Of a DNA stretch of 64,000 bases, positions 1 through 13,700 are shown piece after piece. Numbering within the stretch: the stretch's first letter is position 1; each line of letters begins with the position of its first letter. Under the pieces are notes generated by a model. That model worked only from the letters and a program-made list of their open reading frames with translations, was not told where the DNA came from and did no database searches. This stretch comes from Hsuehochloa calcarea (taxonomy: Eukaryota > Streptophyta > Magnoliopsida > Poales > Poaceae). A program made the position numbers and the translations under genes. The stretch covers positions 22,826,473 through 22,890,472 of the forward strand of contig CM070611.1 of assembly GCA_036346395.1 (NCBI GenBank), read 5' to 3'.

Positions 1-992
1 TGCATACGAGTACGAATACTATCGATTACGAATACGGAGCGAATACGAATTGAAACGAATATGGTTGCGGATATTTTTCGGAATATGAAAACCCCTTATA
101 TTGTATACCAGAAATTAACGAAAACATATAACTAGTTTATTTGATGCAAACATTCATGAATTGTTCATATTTTCAGCAACCACACATAATATTGACACTA
201 GCAAATTGCATTAACTAGTTTATCATAAATATAACACTTAGTTTAGCACATTTATCTAATAAGTAATAACTCATAAAATCACAAGTCATCACACATTCGC
301 ACTTAGTTCACACTAATATTAATCAGGCTAGATGATTAATCTATACACAAATGACTGTAACATCCCAAAGTATGTTACCAAAAATAAAAATAATAATGTT
401 ATTATTTTATTGGATTTTCTGAGATTTAAAAGAGTTTTCTTGGTTAAAAGGGAAAAAAATAAAATATAGTAAATTATTTAATTTACTAGTTTTCAATGTC
501 AAAAATAAAATTATTAACATTTCTGGGATTTTAAAAAGGTCCTTCCTATTTTTCAGGAATTAAAAATAATTTATGTGTAAAAATAAAAACCAACTTTAAC
601 TTGGAATTAATTTTATCAAGTTCAAAATAATTCAAGGAATTTTTATGATTTTTTCTAGAATTTTTTTTAACTCTATTGGCTATTTTTTAAAACACTATTT
701 GATTTATTACATTTTCTGAAATTCAGAAATTAATTAAAATCTCATTTTCTCTTTTGGGCCGAAATCCTCTTCTTTTGGGCAGAAACCCGGATATCTAGAC
801 TTGGTCTTATTCGGATAATCCATATCCATATCCGCCGAATAGCATGGCTACTGTATTCGTTTCCGTTTCCGACAAAAAAAATCCGAATCCGTTTCCAATC
901 TGAAAATTATCCGAGAAAAATTCGATCCAAGACAATTCGAATCCGTTTCCGTCGGGATCGATCAAAAACTATCCGATCCGTTTTTATCCCTA
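1..992. mobile_element. Right part of a non-autonomous hAT-like element
   Basis: The right edge (about 969-992), read from the complement, begins TAGGGATAAAAACGGATCGG, resembling hAT-type terminal inverted repeats of grass elements. The first 80 bases of the window (gaatacg/gcggatatttttcgg words) look like the inner part of the other subterminal region, so the left end lies outside the window. The interior holds an LTR-like remnant (356-about 800). No transposase is seen. Confidence 0.4.
356..800 (+). repeat. LTR-start remnant (TGTAACATCCCAAA type)
   Basis: It begins TGTAACATCCCAAA, the same start seen at 39535 (+) and on the minus strand at 28683 (Gypsy A LTR). The AT-rich follow-up and the CTTTTGGGCCGAAAT-type stretch near 755-790 resemble 39800-39860. 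It is interpreted as a degenerate Gypsy LTR fragment. No coding sequence is seen. Confidence 0.4.
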
Positions 993-1000
993 CTTCTGAT

Positions 1001-1440
1001 CTGAATGACATAGATATCACATGCGCACGCTGGCTTGTGGAACCACTGTTCCGTGGCCAGCCGCAGAGGCCCAGGCCGACCTTCCGACCCCAAATAATAG
1101 CTGCCAGGCCGAGAAGATCTCGGTCAGGGTCATGCACACCCCAGAAACCCAATTAACGGCCCTATTTAGCTGCTCTTTTGGCGTGCCGCCCGGTTGACTT
1201 CCGAACGTTCCACCCCACGCCCCGCGCCGCAGCAGGCGCCAAGCGGCCAAAGTGAGGCCGGCGCTTTCCGTCGCGGATTCCCTTTCGCCCTCCCCCTCTC
1301 CGCCCCCACGGCTAAAAAACGCACATATGCGTTCCATCGCATCCTCGACCCACGCAAGCACGCACCCAGGGCCAGGATTCCATTCCAAAGGTTGGCGTTG
1401 TTGCATCGCACTGTGCTCGGTTTGGTTCTTGATCTGATGC
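1001..1440 (+). promoter_or_regulatory. Putative proximal promoter and 5' UTR of the MATE gene
   Basis: This GC-rich stretch, unlike the AT-rich element DNA before it, lies between the end of a hAT-like element (992) and the start codon (1441). A weak TATA-like CTATTTAG occurs near 1161. No transcription start can be fixed from sequence. The frames open on either strand look like composition effects. Confidence 0.4.
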
Positions 1441-1745
1441 ATGGGCGCTGCCTACTTCCGCGGGGAAAGCCTCCTCGACCGCCGCGCCGCTGACGCCATG
1501 GACGGCGGACACCACCCGCTTAGCGTCTTCTTCCGGGGCGCCAGGTAGGTGATCGATCGATGAGGCGCCCGCTAATTCTCTCTCTCTCTCTCTCTCAGTT
1601 TTTTTTGGGGTTGGTTCGTGCAGGTTGGCGTTCAGATGGGACGAGCTCGGCAAGGAGATCATGGGGATCGCGGTGCCCGGTGCGCTCGCGCTCATGGCTG
1701 ACCCGGTCGCCTCGCTCGTCGACACCGCCTTCATTGGCCACATAG
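1441..1745 (+). CDS. MATE gene exons 1-2 (N-terminus, first helix)
   Basis: Exon 1 (1441-1544) encodes residues 1-34 and ends in phase 2 at a GTAGGT donor. Intron 1 is only 79 bp, with a CT-repeat tract and a TTCGTGCAG acceptor. Exon 2 (1624-1745) encodes residues 35-75, including the conserved start of helix 1, and ends one base into a glycine codon. The short leader before helix 1 shows no clear transit peptide, which fits the plasma-membrane branch rather than the plastid MATE branch (inference). Confidence 0.88.
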
Positions 1746-4700
1746 GTTTGCTTCCCTTCTCTTATTTCCTTGCCTTTCCTTTCCTTTCCGTGCTGTCTTC
1801 TTTCCGATGTTTCCACCAGTTCTAACCTGCTCCAGGTAAGATTGGAGATTTTCTCACCTACCCCGTTATACCCTTGCTCGTTCAATGTGAATTTAATACA
1901 AGAGATTTTTCAGCTTGACTCATATTTCAGTGCCTAGAAAATTTTTTTGTTCTATAATATGTTACCAAACTTAACCCATTCCTTTCCATTTCCCTTGAAG
2001 TAACAAATAGATGTTTTAGCAAACTTAAGGCTCGTTCCGTTCCATTTCCGTAATAACAAATGATTAACGCATGGTTCCATTCTTTAAATTGAGGAGGTAA
2101 AAATACTACTTTGAGGACAATATTAAATCTCAGTCTTTTGTATGTTACTTCTTTAGTACTTTGCATTGGTTTGTTGCAATTAACTCTAAAGGCAAGAGGA
2201 CAAGTGCTGTAATCAGTTCTGAAAGGGCAATTGTTCTCTACAAGAACCCATAACAGAACACAACTGGAAAAGAGAAGGTGGTCATGTACGGGTTTAAATC
2301 TCTATGGAGTGTCATGCCCCAAGATGGTTGGACAATGTCCAACTCCCGTCTTGTATTTTTTAGCGGTATTTGTCCAAACAGCGAGTTGCACAAAAGCAAT
2401 AAAGGAAAACCTTTGCATTGTTGTCAAATGGCCCCGGAACATGAAAATTGTTGACTGGCAAGTTATTGTTGGGGTTGGTGGCTTTAGCTATGCAAAAAAT
2501 CTCTTGAGGTAATTAACTCAAAAATAAATCTGTGGATTGTAAGATAAAATTTTGCTTGATGTCAGCAAGCTAAGTTGTTCTAGATACACCTGAAAGATAC
2601 GGTGATGCCACCGAATCCAATCAACAGTACTGTTAAGATAACTAGCTGCAAACATCCAAGATAACAGTGCAACCCGACGATTCTTCAATCCAACCATTGC
2701 CAATGCAATGACCTGCAACAAGTATTCGCCTAATCACACTCTAAGTTCCTAATCTACACAACCACGCACGAAGTTGGAAGCATAGAAAGGTTGCCGTCGA
2801 ACGACAACTTCTGCAATCTCACAAGAAAATCATAAGAGCAAAGGGGTAGATATTTTTCTCCAACAGGGCTGTAAACGAGCCGAGATCTCAGTGAGCCTAG
2901 CCAGAGAGCCCAAGTTGAGGTTCGCTCTTGGAGTCAGGCTCGAGTTTGGCTTGGCCAAAGCTGGAGTAAGCTCAAGCTCGGCTAAAAAAAGCTCGGTAAT
3001 TACACTTTTAATAATACCTTCTACAAAATATCGGCCAAAGCTCAAGCCCGACTCAAAAAAACTCGGCAACTACACTTTAACATAATATCTTCTATAAAAA
3101 GCTCGGCCAAAGCTCAAGCTCGGCTCCAAAAAGCTCGACATCTACACTTCAACATAATATCTTCTACGAAAAGCTCGACCAAAGCTCGAGCTCGGCTCGA
3201 AAAAGCTCGGCAACTACACTTTAAGATAATATCTTCTACGAAAAGCTTGGCTCGAAAAAGCTCGGCAACTAGACTTTAACATTGGAAGAACATATGTGGG
3301 AGAAGATTGGCAAAGGGTAAGTCCAGCCTTAACCACACTATTCGAGCTCGAGCTCGTGAGGCTCGTGTGCTTGGGTCCAAGCTTGAGCTCGGATTGTTGG
3401 ATTGTTTGGATCTTGAGTCGAGCTCGAATCAAGCCTAGAGCGAGCTGAGCTCGAGTAGCTTGTCGAGCTTGGGCTTTTTTTTACAGGGCTACTGTCCAAT
3501 TTCTGGATAGCACTTGGCTAAACCTGAACAAAGGGGTTCATAATATGTTTTTGACAAAGGGTCCTAAAGAAAATAAGAAAATGCGTACTTATACTAGGAA
3601 CATCCCGCCTAGTTAGGTGGTCTAGACTCTAGAGTTACTAAAACCAGTTCAAAAGTCACGAATACCAGGCTTGCAGGGGACAAACTTGTGGATCCTCACG
3701 CAACAGTTAATTGCCTGGACAGCTTGATTGAAACTTGCATAAATTTTGAGTCCAGCCTCCAGATGATGCTCTGTTTATTGTGCCTGAAAGTAGACTTGAT
3801 AAGCTTTCCATCCCCATGCGTGTTGAGGACGTCCAAATTAATAGCAGTTTAGTTGGGAGTGGATGGACAAAAACTGAAGTTGGATGCATCAGCTTGTTGT
3901 CCTCCTTTGTGTGCACCCCTGCCTCGTTCACCTCCCACTAGGCCCACTGGTCGTAGGGCAATGCTGTCAAACAATGCACGTCCTTGGCTAAGTCTTCTTC
4001 CTTGCAATGTGTTGTCTCAGCTTGAATTACTTCCATATGTGAAAACTTGAGTATAACAAGCACACATGACATAGGTAGTATATAGTTCTCATTGATAACA
4101 TAGTTGGATTCAGTTAGGAGTGAATTCATCCCTTGTTGTATTTGTGTAGACGGCTCCTTGTCATTGGACCCAAATAAGCTTTTTTTGTAGAAGCTTCAAC
4201 TTGCGGCCATGTAGAGTCATCTTGTGCAGCCACTGATGATTGAGATGAACTAGGGGTGTCCTACCAACTGAAATTCCCTTCTATTAGCCTTGTCATGCTG
4301 CGCTAAATTATCTGCTGCCTTGCAACTACGTTCCACTAAATCACTCATGTGCCAGTACTACTACTCCAGCTACCACGCCAATTAACGCAACCCCTCTACA
4401 TCAACAAAAGATGGGTTGCGGCTGTAATTTGAAGTGTAGGCAGCAATAAAATGATTGTATTGCATAATTCATGCCATCCAAGTACACTATTTTGTCCAAA
4501 AAATTAAGGTTGGATAAGTATCATTAGCAAACCAAGCTAATAGGTGCCTGTGAGGTAGCTTGGGCATGGAAATGAATTAAGCAGAAGTTGTTTTCTAGGT
4601 AAACATCCTTATGTCTTTGCTAATTCTCAATCGCCTCAATTTTTTTTTTTATCTTAGTTACCTGAAATTGCACTGTACTAACCCTAAAATTGCAGTGCTA

Positions 4701-7700
4701 AGTAATATTTAAATGATATTTTAATACCTTAAATCAAAGGAGAAGCATGTGTGGTGTAGTGTCCTTGAGAGATTGGTTGTCAGATTAGATGATGCTCACG
4801 GATTGTATGGATGAAAATTTGGAAGTTTGTTTTGACAAAGCAACGCAGGGCATAAAGTTGGATGTTAGTGAAACTTCAGCCTAAGGCTCTGTACGACCAT
4901 TTTTTTAATTCTGGAGTTTTGGATCCCAATTTTTAGATTCAACGAGTTTGTACAATCATACCAATGAATCAAAATACGGTGAGGTGGTGATCTATTAAGT
5001 ATGTAGAAATAATCTTGCTTTTAATTGAAGTGAAATGAATGTGGACTTGGTTACTGAAATTTCATGTTATTTTAATGTAATAAAATTCGTATAGCAATCC
5101 AATGGCCTTTGGTTACCATGCAGTTTACCTACTCTATGATTTGGAGTTGTGTTTAGACTTTAGACCCTCTACAGCCGAATGACCTTCTTGAGTTTCTCAC
5201 ATTTGAGTTGACCAGTTCGACAAGCACAGTGCCAATATCTAAGAAATGATTTATCACACGATCAAGTAGGAATGTGCTAAGAAGAAGATAGTCCCCTGCA
5301 GCAGGAATCATGCTTTTCAGCTAGTCGATGCTTATTTTTAGTTTGTAGTGTGGTACTGCCTCCTTGTGTTGCCACTAGCCTGATGTACTATAGAATATTT
5401 GATTTCTAATTGAAATCCCATAATGATGTGTTGGCAGTAATCTAAAATGAGATTATTGGTGAGCTTAATATTGTTATGAACTTATTTCTTGCTACTATAC
5501 GACACAGATACTTGTTCATAGTTTGTAACTTATTTTGTCTATAGGTAATTTGATGGCTATGATATATTTTGTGACAAACAGGTCCAGTAGAACTTGCAGC
5601 TGTAGGTGTATCTATTGCCGTGTTTAATCAAGTATCAAGAATTGCAATATTCCCCCTTGTCAGTGTCACAACATCATTTGTTGCAGAGGAAGATGCTACT
5701 TCCAACGATAGAGACAAAGATGAAATAAATGGAGAGAATGAACAAAATGTTTCAGATAGTGAAATGGAAGAGCTGATTTCTCGTGAAGGTAAAATTCTGT
5801 TTATCTTCTTTTAAAAACTTGGACAGTTCAGCAATGCATCTTTCTTTGACACTGAAATTTACCACCAGAGACTAGTGTTGCTTCTGGCAAGTCGTCTTTC
5901 GAAACTGACTCAAGTGAGGTCAATATTGAGCATAAGCATAAAAATATTACATCGGTGTCTACAGCATTACTACTTGGTGGGGTGTTCGGCCTTTGTGAAA
6001 CTCTACTGCTTGTTTTTGGTGCAAAACCTATCTTAGGCTTCATGGGTGTGAAACCGGTAAATGTTCCTTTATACCCTTTCACTTTTGGTAATGTTAACTA
6101 CTTTATTTCAGCATAAACATTAATGATTAACGACATCATTTTCCCCATTTAAAAAAATCAATGACTGAGGACACTTCTATTATTAAGTTTACTTCTCAAT
6201 AGTTGGATATGGACATATCTTAATGGCTAAACTGGTATTTAGACCATTGAATTATTAATGGAAAAGTCATTAAGGGAACAAAATTGTTCATATAACTTTA
6301 GCTCTGTATGAAATTGTTGCAACAAACCAGTGTAATAATATCTGTTTCATCATTGAGGACTTGAGATGATTTTGGAATTTTTATTTGAGATTCTATTCTG
6401 GAATTACATTGTTGTTTTTCCCTTTGGAGTGAGTTTTTTTTTAAAACTGAAATTCTCTTTTCCAATAGGACTCTGCAATGTTGAAGCCTGCATTACAGTA
6501 CTTGGTACTCAGATCTCTTGGTGCTCCTGCTGTTCTTTTGTCTCTGGCAATGCAAGCGGTATTTCGTGGACTTAAAGATACGAAGACGCCTCTATATGCA
6601 ACTGGTATAGTAGTTACAGTAGTATCTACTTGCTTGGATAGCAAGTAATAAAGGAGAACGGTATATATAATTAAACCAAAATTCTAAAATAATGATGATT
6701 TAAGCAGTCCCTTCTAACATTTCTCTACTTCTTCTGGAATACGTTCTTTTGAAGTTCACATTTCAGCCTCAGGCAAAATGACAACTTGGGGTTTAACATT
6801 GACTGTAGTACTGTGCAATACGTTCAATAAAATAAGTCACTGTAGAACATGTTTTGATCTTTTGGAGATGATAAGTACATGTATTTAATGTGTGGATTAG
6901 TGGGCAGTTTGTCTGGGAAGAATTCCTATCATACCTAATGGAGTTTAACTTTTTTATGATCACCAGTGGCTGGAGATGCAACCAACATAGTTTTGGATCC
7001 AATATTTATGTTTGTGTTCCAATATGGTGTCAGTGGTGCAGCAATTGCTCATGTTATATCACAGTATGTAGAACTATTCTTTCTCCTGGACACATAACAT
7101 CATTTTTTTCTCCTGGACACATAACATCATTTTTTTCTCCTGGGAAGATGGAAGGCACACTATATACAAAAGTATATAATACTTGTCTTCTATCTCTTGT
7201 GATAGTGTATGGTGGAACATTATGCAGATACTTCATTGCATCCATTCTCTTATGGAGATTAAGGCTACATGTTGATTTATTGCCACCCAGCTTGAAACAT
7301 CTGCAGCTCGGTCGGTTCCTTAAAAATGGTAATTTATTTCTAATATTGTTAAGCTCCAACTAAGACATCTCACTACTACAGAAAAGGTCTTTACAGACGG
7401 TTCAAAAACGTCATCACAGACGGTTTCGTGAGTCATCTGAGTTTATGGGGTCAGTAATGATATTCGAACCGTCTGTGATGCAGACTATCACAGACGGTTT
7501 GTAGATTAAACCGTCTGCGATAGATGATGTATCAAAGACGGTTTGTAGATGAAACCGTCTATGAGAGTTGATGTATCACAGACGGTTTATCCTAAGGAAC
7601 CGTCTGTGATATTATTTTGTATTGCTAAATCTATTTCTGTTTATTGGCTAGCCTTAAGAAATGTTAGTCATGCCCTCTGAAACAAGTTGAACCACAACAA

Positions 7701-10700
7701 GTACATGTATACATCCAATTCACATTCATTTCAGAAAAAAAACACATCCAATTCACATTCATTTCAGAAACAAGCACATCCAATTCACAAATCAATTAAC
7801 TAAAATTAACCATTCATGTACATTTACACACATGTACCATTAAGTTCAATCTACATTGTGGAACTTCCCATTTGGATTTATGATCTCATGGTTCAAGAAT
7901 GGCGCAAACTGTCATCGAATGTTCATGAGCTAGCTAGCCTTGTTCCAACGCAGTTGTATCGATACTCGCAACCTGTTGCTAGGAAGATTAAATTCGTACA
8001 TATATAAATTGATAAGTATGAAATAATTATTGCAAGATTGACAAACCTGAGGATCATTGGTCATCGTGGAACCGACGAGGAGTTTCATGTTGTGGCAAAC
8101 ATAGTATCCAAAGATGCTGCAGGCCGGCGGCTGCTGGTGGCACTGCAAAAATAGAATTGGTTAGTTCAAGAGGCATTATTACGAAGTGTTATAGAGGATT
8201 AATGTGTAGTAGCGAATACTGGGAAATTTAGATCATGTCATAGAATACTTCCCTTGCTTTACCCTCTTTTAGCATAGTACACGACAAATGACCTACATGA
8301 TTCCAAGAAGTTAGCCTTAACCATTGCAAAGGAAGGAAAGAGTACAATAGAGTTATCTGTGGAGAAAATGTGTTTACTCGTCGATTAATTGTCGGACAAT
8401 TGTGAAGTCGTGTGTGGCCCTCTTTAGGGAATCTAGGTATATTACCATGTTCCGTTTTGGTATAATTACAATTAGAATCCAGTGAAACCTACACAGGTAT
8501 GTCGCCATGGTCATTAAATCTAAGTTTGTGTTGTTTATAAAGTACAAATCAACAAGTATAGCCACTAGTGCAGCACTTACTCCTGGTTGTAGGGCAAAAA
8601 TATGAATTACTTGTCGCGGTGAGCCAGCAATTACTCTATCATGTAATCCTCGACGAATTTTGTATTCTCCTTGATGGTTTGCAAGGAGACCAAGTGTGGG
8701 TCGAGGAAATCTACCTGTGAATTCCTTAATTCCGCTTCAGAAATCATGTATCTATGTATATATATACAAAAGCAAGGAGTTAAATATAACTTTTATCGGT
8801 ATTACACGATCGTTGACCGTGATTGTACACACTTAAGTGTCCAGCATCACATGAGTGAGGTGTCTAGGGCGTCGAGGTTGAAGAGAAAGAACAATTCCTC
8901 GAAGGTCACCGTGAAGATAGTGTCTTGAACCACGTGGTTAAGATGATCCTTCTTGAGCTTGACGTTGACACCCGAGCATCGTTGTCCATCCGTCTTGTTG
9001 GCCTGTTTCATGTATCATACATGCAATCTCGTGCAAGCGAATCCTAGGGTACGGTCGTGCTCTACCGTCTCGACTAATGACTCGCTTAGCATGAATTTCC
9101 AGGCCAGCTGCAAGAAGGGGATATCAGAACAGGAGTCAACCATCTTCGATTTGCCCTTGATGCCTCACTTTTTAGAGGTCGACTTCACGAGAGTCGGCCG
9201 AGCATGAGGTGTAAATGCATCTGATGCACCGGGCCCTTGCCGCTTCGGTGCAGGTAGCTCCGGTGCAGGTAGCTTCCGTGGACTTGACACCGTTGCAGGA
9301 TATTCTCGTGAAATTGACACCGGAGCAGGTAGCTTCAAGTAGATGTCACTCTTGGGCCACTGGATGAATGTTCCAATGGCTTGACCTAGAGTCATGACCT
9401 CGTCATTTGCGGGAATGTGCAGCGGAACGACCACTAAATTGGCATGAACACCGTCTACATTCACTTTTGCGAAACCCAGCGCTAGATTTACACCATGCAC
9501 CAAAGTCCCGGCACCAGATGGAGACACCTGGCCCCAAGCAGCATCTAGGGCAACAGAGGCATATTTCACTTGGAGCTTGCACTTCATAGCTATCTATATA
9601 ACAATACAAAATTAGCTATTCCAACAGGCCTATCAATGGATCGAGCATTCTAGAGACAATAATTATTACCAAGATGTCATCGACAGGAAATCTATCGTCG
9701 CCTTTTGGGGTAGGGTTAGGGTTGGACGCGCAGCTACTCGGAAGTTTGGAGGGGCTGGCTAGCACAATAGGGGTAGGGGTTTGCAACTGATTTTCATTAA
9801 GCTTTTCCTCAAGGCTCTCCATCTGTCATCGCGTCTCATCTCTGACGCGATCGTTGATCTCATCTCTGAGGGATTCACAGATCTCTCGTATTCGTGCATC
9901 CCGCTTGGCTTTGGCTCTCTTCCTATTCTGGTACGCTGCGGAGTCCGCTGGGAATCCATGTTTCCATGGAACATAAAGATCAAGGCCTTCCATGCGACCC
10001 GGGTGCTCATCGTTTCCCAGTGCCACGGAGAGTATATCTTTCTCCCTGACTGCCTGGAATGAGCCTTGGGAAGATTGTGCACTCAGCATTTCCTGCAATA
10101 GCCCGACATATCATTTCATTTCCTATGAAGCTATGGAGTAATTACAAACTAGGTAGTTCGATATCTTACTAGGCGTTGGGACACTTCCTCGTCTGTGGGG
10201 TTTGGAAAGGAGATGACCCCTGAAGACAAGGTAGATAACCTCGCTCTTAGCCAGTTTCGGGCGCGGTCATCAGGGATATCGGCAAATGGCGGGGAGGCAT
10301 TCGAAAGGTTTGCATGCCAGTCCTGATCCCTCCATTGTGGGATTTTACCTGCATACCCAGCGGTGCCGAGTCTGTATGGGTGCGTGCTTTTTGCCTGGAG
10401 GGCCCTGTGCAACGCACTTTCACTCCTAAAATCATCTGTTGTCTTCTTCGCCACAAACTCTTTCCAGTACTCTTCCAAGAACAGATACTTGTGAAAGGGC
10501 GTCAGATCCTTCTCCACGTAGTTCTTCATAAGCGTGCTCTTGAAGTTCTTCCACGCTTTGCATGCTTGTAGCAACGCGTGTGTCGCACAGAGTCCTGGTG
10601 TTGTTCCGGGATCTCGAACGATCGGAAAATATCTGTCAGTAGCTCACCTTCTGAGCTTTGGTCAACTCCTTCCACGAATCGTAGGTGATGTTGATTCGTT

Positions 10701-13700
10701 CTCGTGCAACTATTCCGACTGTTCTACGGAATGCGGACGCTGCTCAGGGAGGATTGATAGGGGTTCCATACTCATCGACCTCCGTGATGGTAAATCGGCC
10801 CTCGGGAACGAGGCTAGTAATGTTGGGACTCGTCAAAAGTGACATCCCAGGAAATCCTCATCCTGCGAGCAACAGGGTCATAGCAATGATAACCCTTATG
10901 CTCAAAACTGTAGCTTAGAAAAATACACTCAACTGATTGAGCAGTCAGCTTGGTGCGCTCACGAGGTGGAAGGACGAAATAGACGCAGCTGAAACTGCGA
11001 AGGTGGCTTTACTCTGGAGCTCAACCATAGAGACGCTCGACAGGAGTAGAGCCCTGAAGAGCAGTGGAAGGTTGCATATTGATAATAAAAAACAACAGTG
11101 GAAACAATCTCAGCCCAGAAGTGAGGTGGAACAGAAGAGGCAAGCATGAAGCACGAGTAGTCTCAAGCAAGTGACGATGCTTACGCTCAGAGACACCGTT
11201 CTGAGCGTGAGCACCAAGACAAGAGTACTGGGGAAGAGTACCCTGCTTAACGAAAAAAACAACGCTGAGCAGTAGATAGATATTCGCCAGCAGAGTTGGC
11301 ACGAAACATACGAATGACCGACTCAAACTGAGTACGAATCATGATGGTGAAACTCTGGTAAATAAAAAGAACCTGACTGCGAGAGGGCATGAAGTAGATC
11401 TAAGTATGACGAAAATAATCATCAATAAAAATCATATAGTATCGATGACCACCTTCGAAACGAAGGGAGCCAGAACCTAAATATCGGAGTGAACAAAATC
11501 AAAAAGATGAGTAGAAATAGAATCACTAGAGGGATAGGGGAGCTACAACAGCTTGGTAAGCATGCAACCCGTACAATGTAAGGAGGTGTCCCCAGAAACA
11601 GACCCAAGAGCACCACGACCTACTAGAGACGATTGACGCGACCCACAGAGATGACCCAGACGATGGTGCTATTGAGTGAAGGAGGTAGTGGAGGACACGA
11701 CAAGACCAGAGGTAGTGGTTGTGGCTGACTAGCTGGTGGAGATAGTAGAAAGGAAATGAAGCTAGTCGAGCTCCTAAAGACGCTGCAAATCACGGCACCG
11801 AGGGACAGTACCAAGCAGAGTCCCCGTGCGGTGATCTTGAACACAACAACAGTCAGACTCAAGAACACGACAGTCGTGATCAGTGATCTGACCAGGCGAC
11901 ATAAGCTACATAGTAAGCTGAGGAACATGAGAGACTACAGGAACATGAAAAGAAGAAGTGAAATGGTGCCTCAGCTTGCAATAGGAAGAGAGGTACCATC
12001 TGCAGTCTGAACAGTAGAAGGAAAAACTATGGGATGCACGGACCTGAGGTGGCTAAAATCTGGTGTTATGCGAAAGGAAGCACCAGAGTCCAAGATTTAT
12101 GGAGGCAAAATACCTGACGAGGGAGGAGGCGGAGGCGAGGAAGACTGCTGGGAAGCAAGAGCCAGACGAGCAGAACCCGAGTCTGAGGACGAGCTGACAC
12201 CGAAGCGCTGGAGCAGTGAGAGGAGATACTGTGTAGCATCGCCGGAGAAGCCCTAGCGAGAGGCGCCAGCTCCAGAGTGGGAGGAGCCCTCAGAGCCCTT
12301 CGGGGGACGTCCACCCCGACGACCCTGGTCCCTCCTCCGCTTGTAGCAGTCCTGATACCTATGGCCGTCACACTGACAGTAGGTACAGTCGAGACCCACA
12401 GTAGAGGCCTCAACCATTGGTGTGCTGGGAGCTGGGAGAGGTATCACGGTCGGTTCTGAAGAAACATGTGAAGGAGCAGACATTGTAGCAGACAAGATAA
12501 CCTGCATATGAGCCGCTCCACGGTGACGAGTCTTCTCAGCACGCACACCCGTGAGGGGCTCTACCAAGCTTGGGCGTGGGTGGCAAGTCAGGAGCTGAGC
12601 ACGCACAGTTTCGAACTCAGGCCGGAGACACGTCAGGAAGTCGTCGAGACGGTGAGTCCTGGTGAGCGCGGAGCCGCACACAGCAGGGGCATGTCCGACA
12701 GACATCTGGCCCCAGAGAGTCAAGCTAATGCCACACCTCAAACATCTGCTGGTAGAAGTCATCCACGGTAGCATTGAGCCGCTGAAGAGAATGCACCTGG
12801 TGCACGACTGAGAGGTACATAGCATCACCCGTCAGCTGGTAGTGAGCTCGGAGGCACTCCCACATAAGCTGTGTCATCAGCTGCTCCGCCACATCTGTGG
12901 AGATGGCCACGAGCATGCTACCCACCAGGATGGCGGTAGCACGAGCCTCGACATCTTGCCATCGCTCGTAGGCGTGTAGCTCAGACTGGTAGAGAGAGCT
13001 CTAGGGTCTCCAGTGCAGCATTGGCGGCCTCCTGAGCCGCCTGATCTGCACCAGCAGGAAGAGCGGGCGGAATTGGAAGTGTGGGGCGAGGCAGACAGGG
13101 GTGCTCACCGGTGAGATGACCCCAGAAACGCTGGCTGTTGAGGTGAATCCTCAGGTCAACAACCTACTCCTGGAAGTTCATTGCATCGAAACGAACTTGG
13201 GGAACAGGATGGTGAAAGACCCACCAGCGGTAGCCATCCAGAGCACTGGAGCGATCGGAGGGCCAGATGAAGTGGATTGGGCCAGATTTAGAGCCGGGAT
13301 GGCTAGAAGCAGCCGAGGCGGCGGCTGGAGCCTGCACAGGGTAGGGGAGTGTCGGGGCAGAGGAGCTACTGCGGCGTCGTCTTGAACCGGGGAGGAATGG
13401 ATCCGACGCAGGCAGCGCTAGATTGGGAGCAGGGGAGGCGGCGGGAGCTCGTGTGGCGCGAAGCAGAGATGCTATGGCGGCGTCTCGGGCCTTGATGGTG
13501 GGATCCGGCGCAGGTGGCGAGGATCCGGCTCAGGAGTGTGGGATCCGACGCAGGGGGCGCGGATCCAGCTCGGGTGGCGCGGGGAGGAGCTGGATCCGGC
13601 GCAGGCGGCGCGGATCCGGCTCGGGTGGCGCAGGTAGGAGCTAGATCCGATGTGGGGACACAGGATCCGGTGGTGCTGCTGCCGCAACTCGTATGGGGAA

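Larger units (their letters stand above)
1746..5581 (+). other. Intron 2 of the MATE gene (3.8 kb)
   Basis: The donor follows CATAG at 1745 and the acceptor is GTGACAAACAG. It is mostly AT-rich sequence. The one clear inserted block is the GCTCGG-rich repeat element at about 2864-3490. The stretches 1800-2860 and 3500-5560 show no reading frame I recognise. An open frame on the minus strand near 3707-3931 has no identifiable domain. Confidence 0.7.
7371..10812 (-). mobile_element. Truncated CACTA (En/Spm) transposon
   Basis: The terminus CACTACTACAGAAAAGG at 7371 is the classic CACTA inverted repeat, preceded by a possible 3-bp target TCT. Subterminal repeats follow at once. The body carries a minus-strand gene fragment of the plant Ptta/En/Spm type. 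The matching right terminus and a TNP2 transposase are not found; the element stops at about 10812 against Copia A. Gene direction means the lost part is its 5' half. Confidence 0.75.

Noticed and set aside
1194..1743. Overlapping frames on both strands around the MATE start
   Set aside because: They are shadows of the GC-rich first exons and promoter. Only the frame from 1441 continues through consistent splice sites.
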